DNA of 64,000 nucleotides from Fistulifera solaris. Lineage: Eukaryota; Bacillariophyta; Bacillariophyceae; Naviculales; Stauroneidaceae. The stretch covers positions 186,001 through 250,000 of the forward strand of contig AP026173.1 in NCBI GenBank assembly GCA_030295235.1, written 5' to 3'. Shown here piece by piece: positions 1 to 14,600 of this stretch. Within the stretch, counting starts at the first letter, position 1. The number at the start of each line of letters is the position of its first letter. The notes beneath the pieces were generated by a model, which was given only the letters and a program-made list of their open reading frames with translations, made no database searches and had not been told where the DNA came from. Made by a program: the position numbers and the translations under genes.

Positions 1-609
1 CTTGTCTTCTCCTGTATCTTGTGCCCTTTCCTTTCTCTTGAATTCCCAAATATCAAGCGGAGTATTAGGTTCTACATACAAAAGTATATCTCTAAAGAAT
101 ACATCCCTGCAAGAACAAAGGCGTCAGTAATGATTTGCGTCTGTTAAGTCCAATGTCCAATGTCATGAAACTTCGCCGTTTTCCGCTGGCTGGAACGCTT
201 GGGACTTGGGATCAATCCAAATACGCGTTTACCTTTTTGTGCTATATGGCAAAAAAAGTACGGAAGGCGAGACCCCCGAACCGACTTAAAGCTTAATTAA
301 AGCCGCGATCAAGTTAATAGCTAAAATTCTAATACTGTGTACGTTCTGAACCATAGTAACAATTAGAGGACATCACAGGCTTTATACCACCTGCATGGCG
401 GGATTACGACTCTTGCCAAACGCCAAACGTTCTTTCGTGCACTTTGTACGACCATTCGTTCCGTACAATTACACACACAGACAGTGTTTTTTCGGCAGAA
501 AAAGCGGAGGCCCAACAAAAAAATCGTTTGGCAGGTCAAATCAATCAATCGACGCAATCATCCTCTTTGTATTTATTACATCGCTACCCGTTCGAGATCT
601 TGCACGACT
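1..609. other. Upstream intergenic region
   Basis: No convincing gene. The sequence is AT-rich, with short A/T runs near 245-310. Reading frames that begin between 395 and 484 here are either short or the upstream extension of the gene starting at 610. It probably holds that gene's promoter and 5' UTR, but I recognise no specific element. Confidence 0.4.
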
Positions 610-2345
610 ATGGCACCACTATCATCAACTCGAAACGACAAACGCATCGTATTAAGCCACGAGAAGAGCTCTCATGCAACAGTCAACAAAAGGACGCCTT
701 CCCAGTTTCTGTCGAGGATATCCAGCAAACGATTCGATTGCGGTCTTACAAGTGAAGTTACTGACTCTCAGTGCACGTCTCTTGACATGGATGCTAAAGA
801 TCTCAGTCAACATCGGTTCTTTGTCGATCGTCTAATTTCACCGTCTCGGGATGGAAGCCGAAGACAAAGTGTTTCCTCTCCTCCCAGCAAGCCGGTTCGC
901 AGAAATAGTAACGAAAGCGGTGAAAGCCTCGGTGCGCATCAAGACGGTGATGATCGTTTAGACAGCCTCAGCTACGACAATGAAGAAAATTCGTTATTGT
1001 TTCTTTTCAAGGATGAAGAGGAAAGCGTTCCGAGCATGCCAGATCTCATTCGACGCTCAACCTATCCAGAAGTACCAACCCGGAAGCCTTGCAGTCCATC
1101 TGCGTACGAGACGCTTTCGTTTTCTCCCAAACAAAAGAAGAAGACTTTTCAAATTCAGAATGCTCCACCAAGAATCATTTATATTACACTACAAGATCAA
1201 GCTCCGCCCAGTGACGACGATACCTTGTCATCCGGAAACACAGGTACCGAAGAAGGCGTTTCGAATTCGATGCCTATTGTTATAAAAACCAAGTCTTATT
1301 CCATGATGAGTGAAAAGAGTTCAGCGCAGTCGCCTTCCAAACCAGTCCGAAGATGCTTTGAAGATGATCCAACTCCAAGAAATGCGTCCTTTGGATGCTT
1401 CCAAGGCTTTACTTCCCCTAAAATGCTTCCTGGAATTGCAACCACCGCTATCAAGCCTACTGTTTCGAATGCTGAGAATGATATCGCATGTATGCACCAT
1501 GTAACAGAGAAGATTAGCCTACTATCATCTTCCTCGAATTCACCAATCGTTAAAAAAGACGCAACGCCGTCGCCGAAAGCTGATCTTCGAGAACCCACTG
1601 CCAAACTCAACGGTTCAAATCGAGAAAACCCTTCAACACCTTCCGATGACGAACTGGGAAGTCCCCTCCTCGAAAAGCCTCGCTTGTCACGCAAGAACAT
1701 GTTCTTTCAAAATTTAAAATGGGACGATAGCAAGGCCAAGCAATCTAGCAAGGCCCGGCGAAAGCGAAATACGAAGAATCCAAGACTACCGAAAGAAGGA
1801 AAACCCGAGTGCTCGGCATTGCACATTCCAATGCGATCTGTCGATCCCGGTCGCGCAGATGTGCCATGTAATAAACAACGACACGACAGAAAGAAACAGA
1901 TTCCAAGGGATGAATTAGTACCCGCTGTTTCACTTGATCCGCCACCACAATCTCCGGCTCTTTCTGAGGTGACTGGCAACTCGCCCCTGGAACACTGCTG
2001 CCGTTGGCATTCATCTCCCAGTGTCGGGCAAAAAATGTTGTCAAAAGAGCGTATTCTTCTGAACGCATGCCGGGTAAACCGAAAAGAAGCTCCAGTAGTC
2101 GACAGAATCTAACGCGCAGGATTCGTCTCGACAGGACAGTTGGGTCAATAACATGCCGACAAATTCAGCCAGTTCGCAGTTTTGATGCAGATCTGATGCG
2201 TGACTGCGTGAAGGATATCTATTCAAGGAATCCACTACTCTTGGCACGTTCTTATCCAAAGGAATCAGCTCATCATCTCAACCTTTCTATTTCATCGTTA
2301 CTGGTCTCTAATGATGGATATCACAAAAGCCCGGCTGTGACATGA
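610..2345 (+). CDS. Serine-rich, probably disordered protein of unknown function
   Basis: I do not recognise a family. The first in-frame ATG is at 610; the frame is open upstream to a GTG at 484, but that extension looks like UTR. The protein is rich in Ser, Pro, Lys and Arg and carries two similar short boxes, PSKPVRRNSNES and PSKPVRRCFEDD, which look like basophilic phosphorylation sites. The first frame stops at 2112, but protein-like sequence continues one frame over (for example GKPKRSSSSRQNLTRR) to a stop at 2343-2345. The switch fits one missing base near an A-run at about 2030, or a very short intron at about 1969-2021. A F-x-x-L-x-W box (FQNLKW) and a PVRSF box near the end loosely resemble the motif pair in the small proteins at 34.7 and 36.3 kb. 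Expected length is about 578 residues. The coding call is fair; function is unknown. Confidence 0.6.
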
Positions 2346-2662
2346 TATTCCCTTCCCGGAAGCAATGCTTGGTTCGTTGAAAGACGTTCGACGATGTCAT
2401 CTGGCAGCTAATAAGCAACAAGGATGCTCTCCGCAGTGCACCTGCATGACAATCACGGAATGTAAGTTAAGGGGTATGACGACGAGGTCCTCGGCGGATA
2501 GACTCTCGGTCTTCAGCATTTTCTCGACTGTAGATGTTGAGCTTTGTGAACAAGGGTAGCGAAATACTTGAATGCTGGATTTGACCTACGCGTCGACACG
2601 CAGCAAAATTCAATTCACGCTTCTAAACGGTAATCTTCAAAGTTCAACTAGCTAAATATTGC
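2346..2662. other. Short convergent intergenic region
   Basis: This lies between two convergent 3' ends. A 64-codon frame at 2365-2559 has no recognisable similarity or composition bias, and I do not call it. The stretch probably contains the two 3' UTRs. Confidence 0.4.
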
Positions 2663-5600
2663 TTAAGCGAAGAGAAAAGCACTTCCGCCTTCATTGATTG
2701 CATAGGAAAACTTCGTTCGCATTTCGTCTTCACTCTCGTAAACAGGTAGATCCAAGGAATTGAAACAAGTGTGCGCCGACATCAGAGCCCCTTTCGTCCC
2801 GCTCGCTTTGTGAATGCTGAACTTTTGAATTCCGCGCATACCTTGAAGCTCCGCAAAACCAGCCAGGGGGGACCTTAGAAGATCCTGTAACGAATTGCAA
2901 GAATGCAGCTTTTTCGTTACGCGAGAGCGAAAACATAATTTTCCAAAACCATTCGATTTGCTCGTCGGTAGCTTTCCAGCCTACATAGTCAGTGTTTGCT
3001 TTTAGATCATCGACGTCGATATCAGGCATGCCCGAAATCAGAAGCTCAAGCTCGCGAGGGGTAAATATAGAAATCAGTTCCGGGCTGACGAGCTCGTAAA
3101 AACCGTCTAGGTAGGCTTTGATTTGATTTTTGATTGCAGTTGTCATGCGGTGCTGGCATACAAGTTTGACGTACTTTTCCTTGTTCTCGTCCACTACAGG
3201 AGTTTTCCGTCCATTCGGAACAAGATCAATGACTTGGCTTCTGCCGAACGAATGATCCTCGATGCTGAAAGTAAGATCCAATCCAATGTCTTCGAGAGGA
3301 TATTCCAAAATAGTCTTCAAATTGCGGTAGTAGTCCGGGTCGATTGCTTCCATATCCTCGTGAGTCGGTTCTACGCCAAGCATATGCTTGTAGAGGCTAC
3401 GTGTAAAATGAGCGTCGAGAAGAAAGCCGTCTACAACTGCTTTGCCCACAATGCGCCCGACAAAGCGGAAGTAGCTAAGATGGTCAGGATTAATGCTGCT
3501 GTTTGGATTGGGCTGAAATGTGCATCCATCCTCTGTAGCAGTGAATAAGGCATAATTAGGGTTGAAGATCTCTTTCGCAAGAATAGCAAAAAATTCACGC
3601 GATAACCCTCCTGCATCAATGCCTTCTTCGTCCCTGAACGTAATGTGAAGGCGACCACGCATCTCCTCGGCATTTCGGAGTCGGAGCTGATGATAGGCGT
3701 CTTCAAATACGTACTTCCGTCTGATTCCAAGTCGTAGACTTTGGTGACCATGTCTTCTGCTCACTTGTTGCCGAAGCCGTCGCACTTGAGATCTAAACCA
3801 TTGACGCTTTACGTCAAAATCAAGAAACACTCGACAGCGAGGAACTTGAACCAAGCATCTTAGCGCCTTATCAAGAAGCCCGGGATTGTTTCGAACGAGT
3901 GCGTTGAGAAGCACTTTGTGCCTGGAAACAAACAACAAGACACTTTCCCCTTCAACCAGGTCTTTCAATTGAATTTCTTGTCTGGAATGTAGCCCTTCCG
4001 TGCCCTCGATGTCAACAGGGCGGGTCACGCTTGCATTGGCAACAAAGAATGCTTCAACGCTTGGAAGAAAGCGGGTGAGCAAGCCTGCTGCACTATTTCG
4101 TAGTTGCTTGGCTTTATTTCCGTTCTCGTCGTTGTGTTCGTTGTCTTCGCCTGCTTTATCAGCTAAATCTTCAAAAGATTTTACTCCTTCAAGCACTTGA
4201 ATATCCGTGAGACAGCCAGAGAGTTCCTCCCATAGTCCACCAAACTCCATTTGGCGCAACAGATGGACCAGCTCATCCGTAACAAACATCACGTTTTCTG
4301 TCTTTCGACTAATTTCATCCGCTCCGTCACTGCAAAGCGCTTGTAACGTCTGTAGGACCCGAAGCAGTTTCAGCTCATTGGTACTTGTCGACAAAGTAAT
4401 GGAATTGAACACTCCTGTATCTTGATTAGTTTCTTCCCTTTGAAAATCTGCAGAGGTACTTTCTTGTGGCTTCTTCTGTGTCAATGACGCTTCCATTCGT
4501 ATCTTCAGACTTCGTAAATCACGTAGTGCGTCAATCCCTAAACCGTGTGCAATAGAAGCAAGCTCGGATAGAACGTATCCTCTGTTACTTTCGACTCTGC
4601 ACAGCCTCCTCACTATAGTGTTGACTTTACCGAATGCAGAATCTCTGCAACTTTCCATTCTTAAAATAGAACAAAGAAGCTGTAGGTAAGAAGGGGGTAT
4701 TTCTACCCTTGGAATATCAACATAAACTTTTCCTGAGGTTTCGGCTGCATCAAGATCGCGTTGCGGGATGTTAGTCTCTTCATCCGGTAGCCGTGCGATG
4801 TGGGAAAAAGGCGAGACAGCACATTCCAAAATAGAAAGAAGAAGTTCGATATTAGTTGAGCTTTTGAGAATCGCTTGATTTCGTAGCAATCCGATGAACT
4901 GCTCAAGCGGAGTCTTCTCGACAAGTTCGTCCCATGGCAAAAGGGTTTGTAGACAGTATCTTGGCGAGTTCTTACAGAGCTGGGTGACCGTTTCCAGCAA
5001 TCTTGTTACCACGATTGGTGGCAAGGTGGTATCATTGAATTGTAAAACTGATGGAAGATTTGCAGCCACCGAGGTTGAGTTGTTAAAGCCGTGTCGATGC
5101 CTAAGCAGCGACGCGGCCATGCTACGTTGAAAGATTCACCTTCGAATGCATCCGGAGTCGCTCCTAATAGAGTTTCTGGTGGAATTTTCGACGAGTCACG
5201 AAACAAATCATCCATTGCCCTTCGCCATTGGTCCGAAGGCAAATATGTCGAACTGAACTGTTCCACTGCGGCGGATAATCTTGCCGGATTTGCGTTCAGT
5301 AAAGCCAGAAAAGCGGTAAGGAAAAACTCGCGTAAACTGGGGATGCTGCAAAAGTTTTGTATAACTTTCTGCATTAGTCGTTGCGGACGTATTGGGGAAA
5401 CCAGAAAAAATAGCTTGATGAAAAGCTTTACGTCGCTCTTACAAACAGGTGAAAAAAGCGAACTGGGTAAATAGACAGTATCGTCTAAATCCTTTTCGAC
5501 CTTGAATTTTCCCGTTCGCTGTCGTTTCTTCTGACTGGGCAATTCACTAACAGTTCCTCGTCCTGTTACAGCGAGTCTTGAGGAATCCGTTCCGTCACCG

Positions 5601-8600
5601 CCGACTGCATTCCCTTGCTGCGCACCGTCAACGTTCTCAGCGAATAGCCTACCATCCCTAAGGCCAGATGCTCTTTCACGCAAAACTTGTGCTTCTGCAA
5701 CTACATCCGGCGGTAGGCTACTAAGAACACTACTATCCGCAGTAAGGAGAACTTCTTCTCTAAGTCCTGGGGCAAGTGACGCAATGAAGCTTGCAGTGTC
5801 CATTTCTTCCGCGTGAGATGGGTCCGCAACCCCATCTCCTTCGATTTGCTGTCTTGCGCGCTCTCTCTCGATTCTATCTTGTTCAATGATATCTCTTCTA
5901 ATGTCCTCCGGCAGCTCTGCAAGTACAGACGGGTCAAGCGTCGACTCGCGGAGTTGCATTTCAAGCTCTTGGGTAGCATTGTATTGGGAAACACAATCAT
6001 GCTGCATTTCCACAGGGAGGCTATTGAATACTTCAGGATCAAAACCCGGAGGACAGACTAATCCATTGCTATTTTCTGCGTGGATTGGTATTGTTCGGTC
6101 AGTCTCTACATTGTCGGTGTCTGTTGTAGCAACGGTAACACGCAGCGAGCTTTCTTCAACGGCGGGAGCGTTGATCGTATCTCCTTCTGGTTCATGCTCC
6201 ATCGACTCTGCAAGCGCATGATCATCACTCTGTCTTTCAGCGGATTCGGGATCAGAAGATGGCCTTTCGACTGAAAGCGCGATTTGTTCGTCACTAGGCG
6301 ACAGTCGCAGACCAGCTTCCAGAGACGACGCCACATGATCCCCTTCACTGTTCACACTCTCATGTTCATTGGCACCATTACTATGTAATTCAGCTTCAAG
6401 GTGTGTATTTGCAGGAAGGGGGTCGGGCCCTAGAACTGGTTCGGTAGAATTTGTATCCATGTCGACTTCAGATGAGTTCATTGTAGCTGCCTGCTGTTGC
6501 AATGGCCTCGACTCGTCGCTCGCCTCTCTCAAAGCTCGCTCGAAGACAGAACTGAAATCCTGAGCACTTGCATCAAGTGGAAGACCATCGTCAGTCCATC
6601 CTATTGGGCGTGATGTATTTCCTTCGCCCATTCCAGCAAATGGATTGCCCAAATTCGTTCTACTTGACCTGACAATGTTTCCATTTGAAGTTGACACTAG
6701 GTAGCCACCTGATGGGAATGATGCATTAGACCAGTCACCAGCACGGCGAGTAGCCATTTGACCTCTTCGCGTTGCGCGAACACCATGAGGCAACAAATCT
6801 GACACAAGAGAATTCATTGGCGGAAGGTCTACTCCGCACAGAAGCGGGTGGAGAGAAAGCTGTGTGCGCGCATTAGTTGCCGACGCAGGCCCACCAGGAA
6901 AGAGCTGCAAATCAAGCTGAGTGAGATTAATCAGTGCATTCGCGTTGGCCTCATCATATGGCTCTTGACTTGGGACTAAATCGTAGTTTCTGCTCCCTGA
7001 CGTAACAGAAGGGCCGCCATAAATGTACTCCATCGAACTGGCTTCTCCCCAGTGTCCACCTCTGCCGAAGGCTGAGTATCCCACCTCCGGCCGACTTCGC
7101 TGGTGAACGTGAGGCAGCGTACCTGTGAGGTCGTTGCGACGTTCCAGGCTAATCGATTGGGCTTCGTCTACAACACGGATCCGAGCTCCATTCGCAATTG
7201 CCGTCCTCAAGCTACGATTGCCTGTCATTATGCGGATTCCCAAAGATCCCTCTATCTCGGCAAGCGCTTCAGCACTTATATCTGTATCTCTCAAAAGGGT
7301 TCCAATCATAGCTTCAGTGGCATCGATTGCACCGCCCTGGCGAGTATCTGAAGAGCGGCGGGCGACTCTGGATCCCATAAGCATGCCTCCAAAGCCCGTC
7401 GACTCGATACGAGTCCAACCGTCCTCTAACTCATGCTCGATACCTTCCGCGCCTCCTCCATCTACTTCATCGTAGGCCATACCGTCGCCGTCATTTTCGT
7501 TTCCTCCGTTGTAATTTTCGCCGTAATCCACAGCCCATTGCTCTTCATAGTCTAACGCGTTACTTTCATCCCTGCTTGACTCATCCATTTCAGAAAGTTC
7601 ATCGTCCTCCTCTTCATCATCATCCTCGTCGTCTTCTTCTTCCTCCTCCTCATCTTCGTCTTCTTCCATGCCAGAATCGTCCGATTCGTCAGAAGCACTA
7701 GAATTGCTCGACTCGATGCTACTCTCTTCCTCGACATCGTCGTCAACTGAAGGTTCTACATCTTCATCCATGTGGTCGGCCGTGTCATTCTCAATCAATT
7801 CGGAGGCATCGACCATCACGTCAAAGTGCCCGTCACCCCTTTCATTGATTTCGGGTATGTATTCACGTGTGCGGAGAACGTTGGCTTGCTGTTCGTCATT
7901 CAAATTTTCAGCGGTTGTGATTTTTACTTCTTCAGCCATTATCGACTCTTTTTTTACTAGCTCATACAAAGCGCTGGTTACAGTCGGGCGTGTCAAAATC
8001 TCAAAAGGATGCAACAACATGCTACAAGTGCTGGAAGCCATCGGATGCGACAGGTTTACCCGTTTCAGCGCATAGAGAAGAGCGTGGGCCATGCCATAAT
8101 CAAGCATCACTTTGATAGTCTCCATGCTAAGAGAAACCGAGCCCTCTAGATTTCTTCCATTGCTTCGAGGAGCAGCAAAGCCAAGACACAACTCTCCCCA
8201 TGCTTGCAAAGCGGACAGTTCGCTAGTAGCAAGCGTTGTCCTTCCTAATGATTGGGTCGGCGACATCGGACCGTGCCCTAGTTGCCCCCACTGAGGCAAA
8301 AGACTAGATCAGCTACTACACGTTTGCGACCTTCGCCAGGACGCGCCACAAGAGCGGCCAACACGCGCGAAGCCGTCTGGGAAACTTTTAGCACCCGGAA
8401 CGCTCGAGCTTTTTTCTCTTTGATTAAAAGTGGCTCAACTTTGTCGTCTTTCTTGCGATTCCATAAGTCGTGATCATTCCGAATAGCCCAACGGTCTTGA
8501 GGCAGCAAGTTATGAAAAATGAAAGAGATGAAGGATTTTGATGGGGCGGGACAACCATGGAGCGCGTGAGTGAGCTGGACCGCGACTTTCTTCGCACGGT

Positions 8601-11600
8601 TTAATCTGTAATTGTAAACAACTGAAGCGCATGTAGGAATGGCCAAAATCAAGTCAGCTAGTATTTGCAGAAGATCCGCCGCCCAGAGAAAAGTAGTATT
8701 TTCATTCTTTGATGATAGCGTCGCCTCGTTGGCTGCCATTTCGATTACCGAGTCGACAACAAGGCAGACAATGAATGAAGTAGGTGTGTCTTTTGAAACA
8801 TGAACTTGCTTGTGATCCGATTTTTCTCTTTGAGGAGTCTTTTTTGAGATGGAGTTACGCTTCGATGACTTGGCGGGAAGCATTCTAATTTTCGAGGGGG
8901 GTGATTCTTTGTTTGATTGAATATCATTTCCAACGACAATTTCTTCCTTGTCGGCCTTCTCCACGGCAGCAAAAAACTCCACTCTGCTTCGTCTGGTCTT
9001 TCCCTCTATCATTCTTATTCGCACCTGTCCGCTTTCTCCTTGATCATGATCGACCTCTACACAGAGAGCAAGAGCTTTCAAAAATGAATCGGGGTCTCTG
9101 TACAGGAGCGGAGTAACGCTGTCGAGCAACGATCTCAATGGAAACGATTTTTGGTCTGTATTGCTTTTTTTACTCAGTTTCGCAATAGCAGCCCTTATTT
9201 CATTTTCCATTGCCATTTGCAGAGAAGTCTCGTCTTCCATCAACCGCCGAAGAACCAACGTGACTAGTCCAGAATTTCCGGTAAAGCGGGCTTCTTGCGG
9301 CAGTTTCAGAATGGCTTCAACGATTCCACACCGAAGAAATTGAGCGGATATATCGGAGAAATGACAGAGCCGGAGCAATAAAAGTAAGGATGCTTGTGCT
9401 AATCCTGGAGATAGGGCGTTGTCCTGTGGAAAATCAACTAGAAGCCGTCTGCAAATAGCGACGCAAGATTGTAGCAGCGAGCTTGGAAGAAGTGGGAAAA
9501 ACGCAGGAAGGGATGCTAAAGAAGCATTCCTCGTCGCACTACGTCTCTTATCGGCGTTCTCAAGATCGGTATCGCTTTTCTCATGATTGTTGCTGCTCGT
9601 TGACTTTTGTGCGTCTAGAGAGCCATCGTGTCCATTAATCAAAGAAAAAACAGAATCCGCCGTATGTGAAAGTTCAGCGAGTCTGTCTTTATGATCCTTG
9701 TGGACACGATGAAAGTCGATTTCTACTTCTGCATTGCCAACTTCATGTTGGTCTCCTGACAATGCAGCGCTTGGCTGAGCCATAATATCAAGGAGCAGCA
9801 GAGATGGGGTCATCCACGCAGGAGTCGAACGTTCCCCCGGGTCCCTCGATTCGAGGTAAACCGATACGCAAGCAACAAGGTCGGACACAATGTTCAATTT
9901 CAGAACTGACAGCCGTGTCCTAGGAAGTGCGCGGATGAAAAGTACTGTGGCGTGGCACAAGGACGCTACGCAACTTTCGTCATCTTTGTCGATTCTGTGT
10001 GGACTCATATCAGCTCCTTCTTTTGGGCGAATCTTTCCGCATAAGTCCCCAAGAATAGAATTCAAAACAAGGTCACGTTTTTCAGGATACTTGTGGCAGA
10101 AGTCCAGCAAGAAAGAAGTGACTACAACAGTAATAGCTTCTCCCTCACCGTCTCCTGTAGTTTTCCCACGAATGTTGACTGAGTTCCTGCTGCTGTGGAG
10201 AAGTTTACACGCTACCTGAGGAATATCATCAGCCCACGACATCAACGCATCGTTTAATCGTTCCCATTCCACGTCCTTGAAAGGTGGCTTCGATAACTTT
10301 GATTCTAGCTCTGATTTTTCTATAGACTCAGGGTTCTCAACTTCGCTTGTCCTGTCTCCCCCCTCAGCTTCTACTCTATCAGTTCGGTGAGAATCCGGAA
10401 GTGCTTGAGCACGTTCTAGTCTCTCAGCACGACGTCGTTCGACTGTTCGTGGGCTAGGAGGAAAATTTGACAGCGCATATTCCATGGCTAAGTCGACTCT
10501 GTTCGACCTGATGCTCTCAATTGCATCGAGTGCATGATCACGTGTAAAACCCATTTCCATTAAACGATTTATTGCCTCTTCACTCGCCTCAAAAGTTTCC
10601 GCGTCTTCTGTTGCTGTTTCTTCGTCATTTTGCATGGGATCGATGTCAGAGCTAATACTTCTACGGCTGCTATGAGCTTGGCCTTGCTGATCAACAGGTG
10701 CCTTTTTCTTGACCGCATCTTCAAGGCAGATAAGAATATCTCCAACCAGTCCCGTTATGGGATGTGTAATGAATGATGGAGTCTGACATAATCGGTTGTC
10801 AAGCCAGCAGCCCTTAACGATATTCGATATGGACAACTGCAAAGATCTGGCAACGGATTCAGGGCGAAAGAAAGGACTTGAACCGCCACCTTCTGGTTGA
10901 AATCGATTGAGATCGCCGACATGAATAAGTGTCGCTGCATCTTTCCAATTCATACGACTCATGATAGAAGCAGCAGGAGAAGAAGACACAGGCGTGGATA
11001 TCAATTTGCGGAGCAAAGTCACGACAGGAGGGAAACTAGCCGCCACGCTGCGGCTTACCAGCCGTTGCTCTCCAGATGAATTTTCTTCGATTACCTTGCG
11101 CTTGCTCGCAAAATCACTGAAACCATGATCCAAAACGAGCCTAATTGCATCGAACATATTGAGTTGAGTATCGTCGCTGGTGGCCGAGCTGTCGCAAGAA
11201 GCAATCAGGTTTACAAGCAGTGGAAAATTTATTGCCCTCCGCTCTCTTCTGTCTTCAAAGAGGCAAGCGTAGATGTGGTTGACGATGCAGCTTAGGTACA
11301 TCGCTATCCCACCAGAACCGATTTCCAGTGTACCTTCCTTACCCCGTATACATTTCACAACTGGTGGTAAAGACAGCGCCGTTTTTACGTTTTCAGCAAG
11401 GATCCCAGTGGTCCACGCTATGTGGGCTCCAACTGTACCCTCATCAAAAGATACAGCTCTAACTTGCAAGGTGCGTATCCCTTGGGTCACCAAGCGTGAT
11501 AGAGAACTAAAAAGCTCAGCATACCCTGCTTGGCCCCTGGCAAGCACACCAACAGCTACTGTTTTGAGGTCCGGTACTCCAGCTTCAACGCGCTTTCGAG

Positions 11601-14600
11601 GCTCTGTCAAATCTTTTACATCGTCGTCGCATTCACCATGGGCGGAAGATTCGTCCCATATGCTCAATACCTCTGCTATTGGCTCACGCCCATGGCCACG
11701 GGTCATCTCTGACACCCAACCCCGATTTGTGCGGTACCTCATGATCCCAGATGAATTTATACACCGATCATCAGCAACTACAACTTCTCCCATTTCCATA
11801 TTACCGACATTTGCACAAGAATCTATCTCCATGCCATCCCGTAGAACAGCGCCCTCTGGACAAACTATTCGCAGCTTATACCGCCGTGCATTAACGCGTA
11901 GCGTCAAACGATTCACTTCGTTTGCCTCAAACCATTCTTCGGTCCTGACTCGACAAACATCGAAAAGTGTCAAACGGTGAAACTCGGCGATCCGTGAGAG
12001 AATGTTCTCAAAGTAAGAGGATGATATTTCCTTTTTCCACTCCCTTTCCGACCGACTCCATCCGGTCATATCTTGGCTCCTTTGCGATGCAGCCTTTATT
12101 GCCATTGCAACGATATTTGTAATCCACTGAATCTGTGCAACGTGGCGTAGATATTTCGAAAGATGTCTTGCTTGATCCAGTGGAAGAGGCTCTTTGCCAA
12201 CTAAATATGGTTCTTCGGGAAATGATTCTATTACAGAACACCCAACATCTGACAAAGGGTTTGTCGACATCGGTCGAAATCATCGAGATAAGACTTCGCT
12301 ACCGCGCCAATCTTTCGAACGAGTTTCAATGTATCGTAGCGGACGTACAAGCTTTTCAAGGTAACTGACAATGCTTCTTCGAGTTTAGAGTGATGCAAAG
12401 TTCCTAAAGACGGCGAACTCATACCAGATACGTGGGATAAAAATTGCAAGCCAGATGGCATCGACGCAGGAAATATCTTGAGTAAAGCGTCTAATCCACC
12501 GGCTTCGACAAAAGCTTCACAATGATCTTCGTTGTGTAGTATTTGCTCCAGCAATTGCGAAAAGTTCATGACATATTGAATAAGACAAGTTCGCATTTCT
12601 TCTACATCCTTCTCCTCATGACGATATCCATCTTCTAGAACTGTCAGCTCGTCTGCGAACAAAACAACTCGATTCATTGCTTCAGATATGGCCTGCAATA
12701 TTTGAGGGCGAAGACGATCTACATGCCGCATAACTTCGTCGAGACCAGTTCCAATCACAGCAGTCATTTCATTAAGAAGACACCGACTTCTAGGCATAGC
12801 ATACGCAGGATGATATAAAACGCGAAGCAGCGCTGGAAAAGGGTTTTTGCTCTTCACCGCCTTAGCACCATCTTCTGTTAGCGAAAACGCCGCAAGAACA
12901 TTTGGTATCGCCATGATCAGCTCAGACACAGCTGGTATTGAGGGGTCACCGCTCTCCGTCGTCCTCATGATCATGTTGATAAAAGCATCAGCGAGCCCCG
13001 ATTTATGAACGTGATTGACACAGTGAGGGTCACTGTTTAGTATTTCAGTGAGCATTGCTGAAACCAAAGCGACGAGGTTGCCGCCGAAAACTTCCACATT
13101 ATCCAGAATAGCAATAAGCGCCTTCTTCAAAACAGGTTTCCTTATTTCAGCACCGCCAGGGAGCGTAGTGCCCGACATGGCAGCAGACGTTGATTCTGGC
13201 TGAAACACAACGTTAAGGCAAGTCAATAAAGTGAACAACAAGACTTGCTGCGAAGAGCGGATCCGAACTGAATTTTCGACTAAAACCATCTCAGAATTTC
13301 CATCCGGGTCGACATATGATATGATTGGTACACCTGTGAACTCAATCTCTCGAGAAAGAACTTTCATCACAACGTCTAGACCACTCAGCTCATGAAACGT
13401 CAACAGAGCATTACCATGCGTGACGAATGCTCCTTCCAGAAGCTGCACAGCCTGGGAAATGACGTAACGCAGCATACACGAAATGCGGACGTCATTTTCC
13501 ACGCCAAGTTCCTTCAAAGTATGAACTGGATCCACCGATACTGTCGTAAGCAAGGTCGGAATAATACCACAGTCCACCAGCGCCGAAGTGCCAGCAGGGG
13601 TGGCAACTACTGCGGATGTCAAGGTAAGGATGCTGTCAATGAAGGCTAAGGCCTGCTCTACTTGGAATTTTCGTGGAACCCTGCTTGAAGTGAGAGCTGT
13701 TGCTTCCAGAAACGCCATGCCGATTTCCAATGACTCGTTTTCGGGCGGGCTTGTCGGTGGCACCTCCGTTGTATGTAGACAGGAGAGCGAATACCGAATC
13801 AACGTCGGTAATACACCAAGGTACTGTCCCTTCCCAACACCCAATTCAATCAAAACAGATGACAATCGAGTTGTCCCCGTCAACGCACCATTCGTTAAAC
13901 CGTCTCTTCGTAAAACGAGAGCGGCCAGCGCTTCGACCGCCAACAGTCGAACCTCATAGGGAATCACGTTCTGCAGCAAGTTCTCCACCGTTGGATGGGG
14001 AGCAACATGTGCTCCACTCACCGTAGGGCGTATCAGATCGACCACTTCCGCACATAATTCGGGTTGGGCAGAAAAGTAATTGGTAATGGCGTCTTGTGAC
14101 GGATGCGAGTGCAGCATGATGATCAAAGCTCGGAGACGGCGTTCAACAGCCTTGATTCGACTATCTCGACAATGAAATGACTTCGCCAAACGAATATCTG
14201 AAAGCAAGGCAAATTGACGCTCCTTCGGAACTTGCGGACACGAAAAGAATAGTTCCGCGGTTGATTTGACGCTGGTGACTTTCCGCCGTTTGTTACTATC
14301 GTCAAACTGTCGATCCACCAGTATATCCTTCCCCGTCAAAACAATCTCCTGCAGATCGGGATTATAATATTTGAAGTGCACTTCCCCAGCTTCCGCTGGC
14401 AAACTTTCCTGTTCGTCCGTGAGAACTGTCGTCTCCAAACCGAGTCCCAGCGCTCGTGTGCCCCAACCGCGCGCACACGCCACCACCCGATGGAGGGGGA
14501 AGTTGATGCAACGACGTGGCGTGCACCGAAGGTTCCGGTGCTTGCTGTTTGTGCAAGGCCGGGGGCAATGCGAGCGCTTGCAAGGCCGCCAATGCCACAT

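Noticed and set aside
2365-2559. A 64-codon plus-strand frame after the first gene
   Set aside because: Weak protein character, no similarity and no splice sites linking it clearly to the gene ending at 2345.
7668-8075. A Ser-rich plus-strand frame opposite the HECT ligase
   Set aside because: It is the antisense of the acidic tract (GAN codons read as TCN), not a gene.
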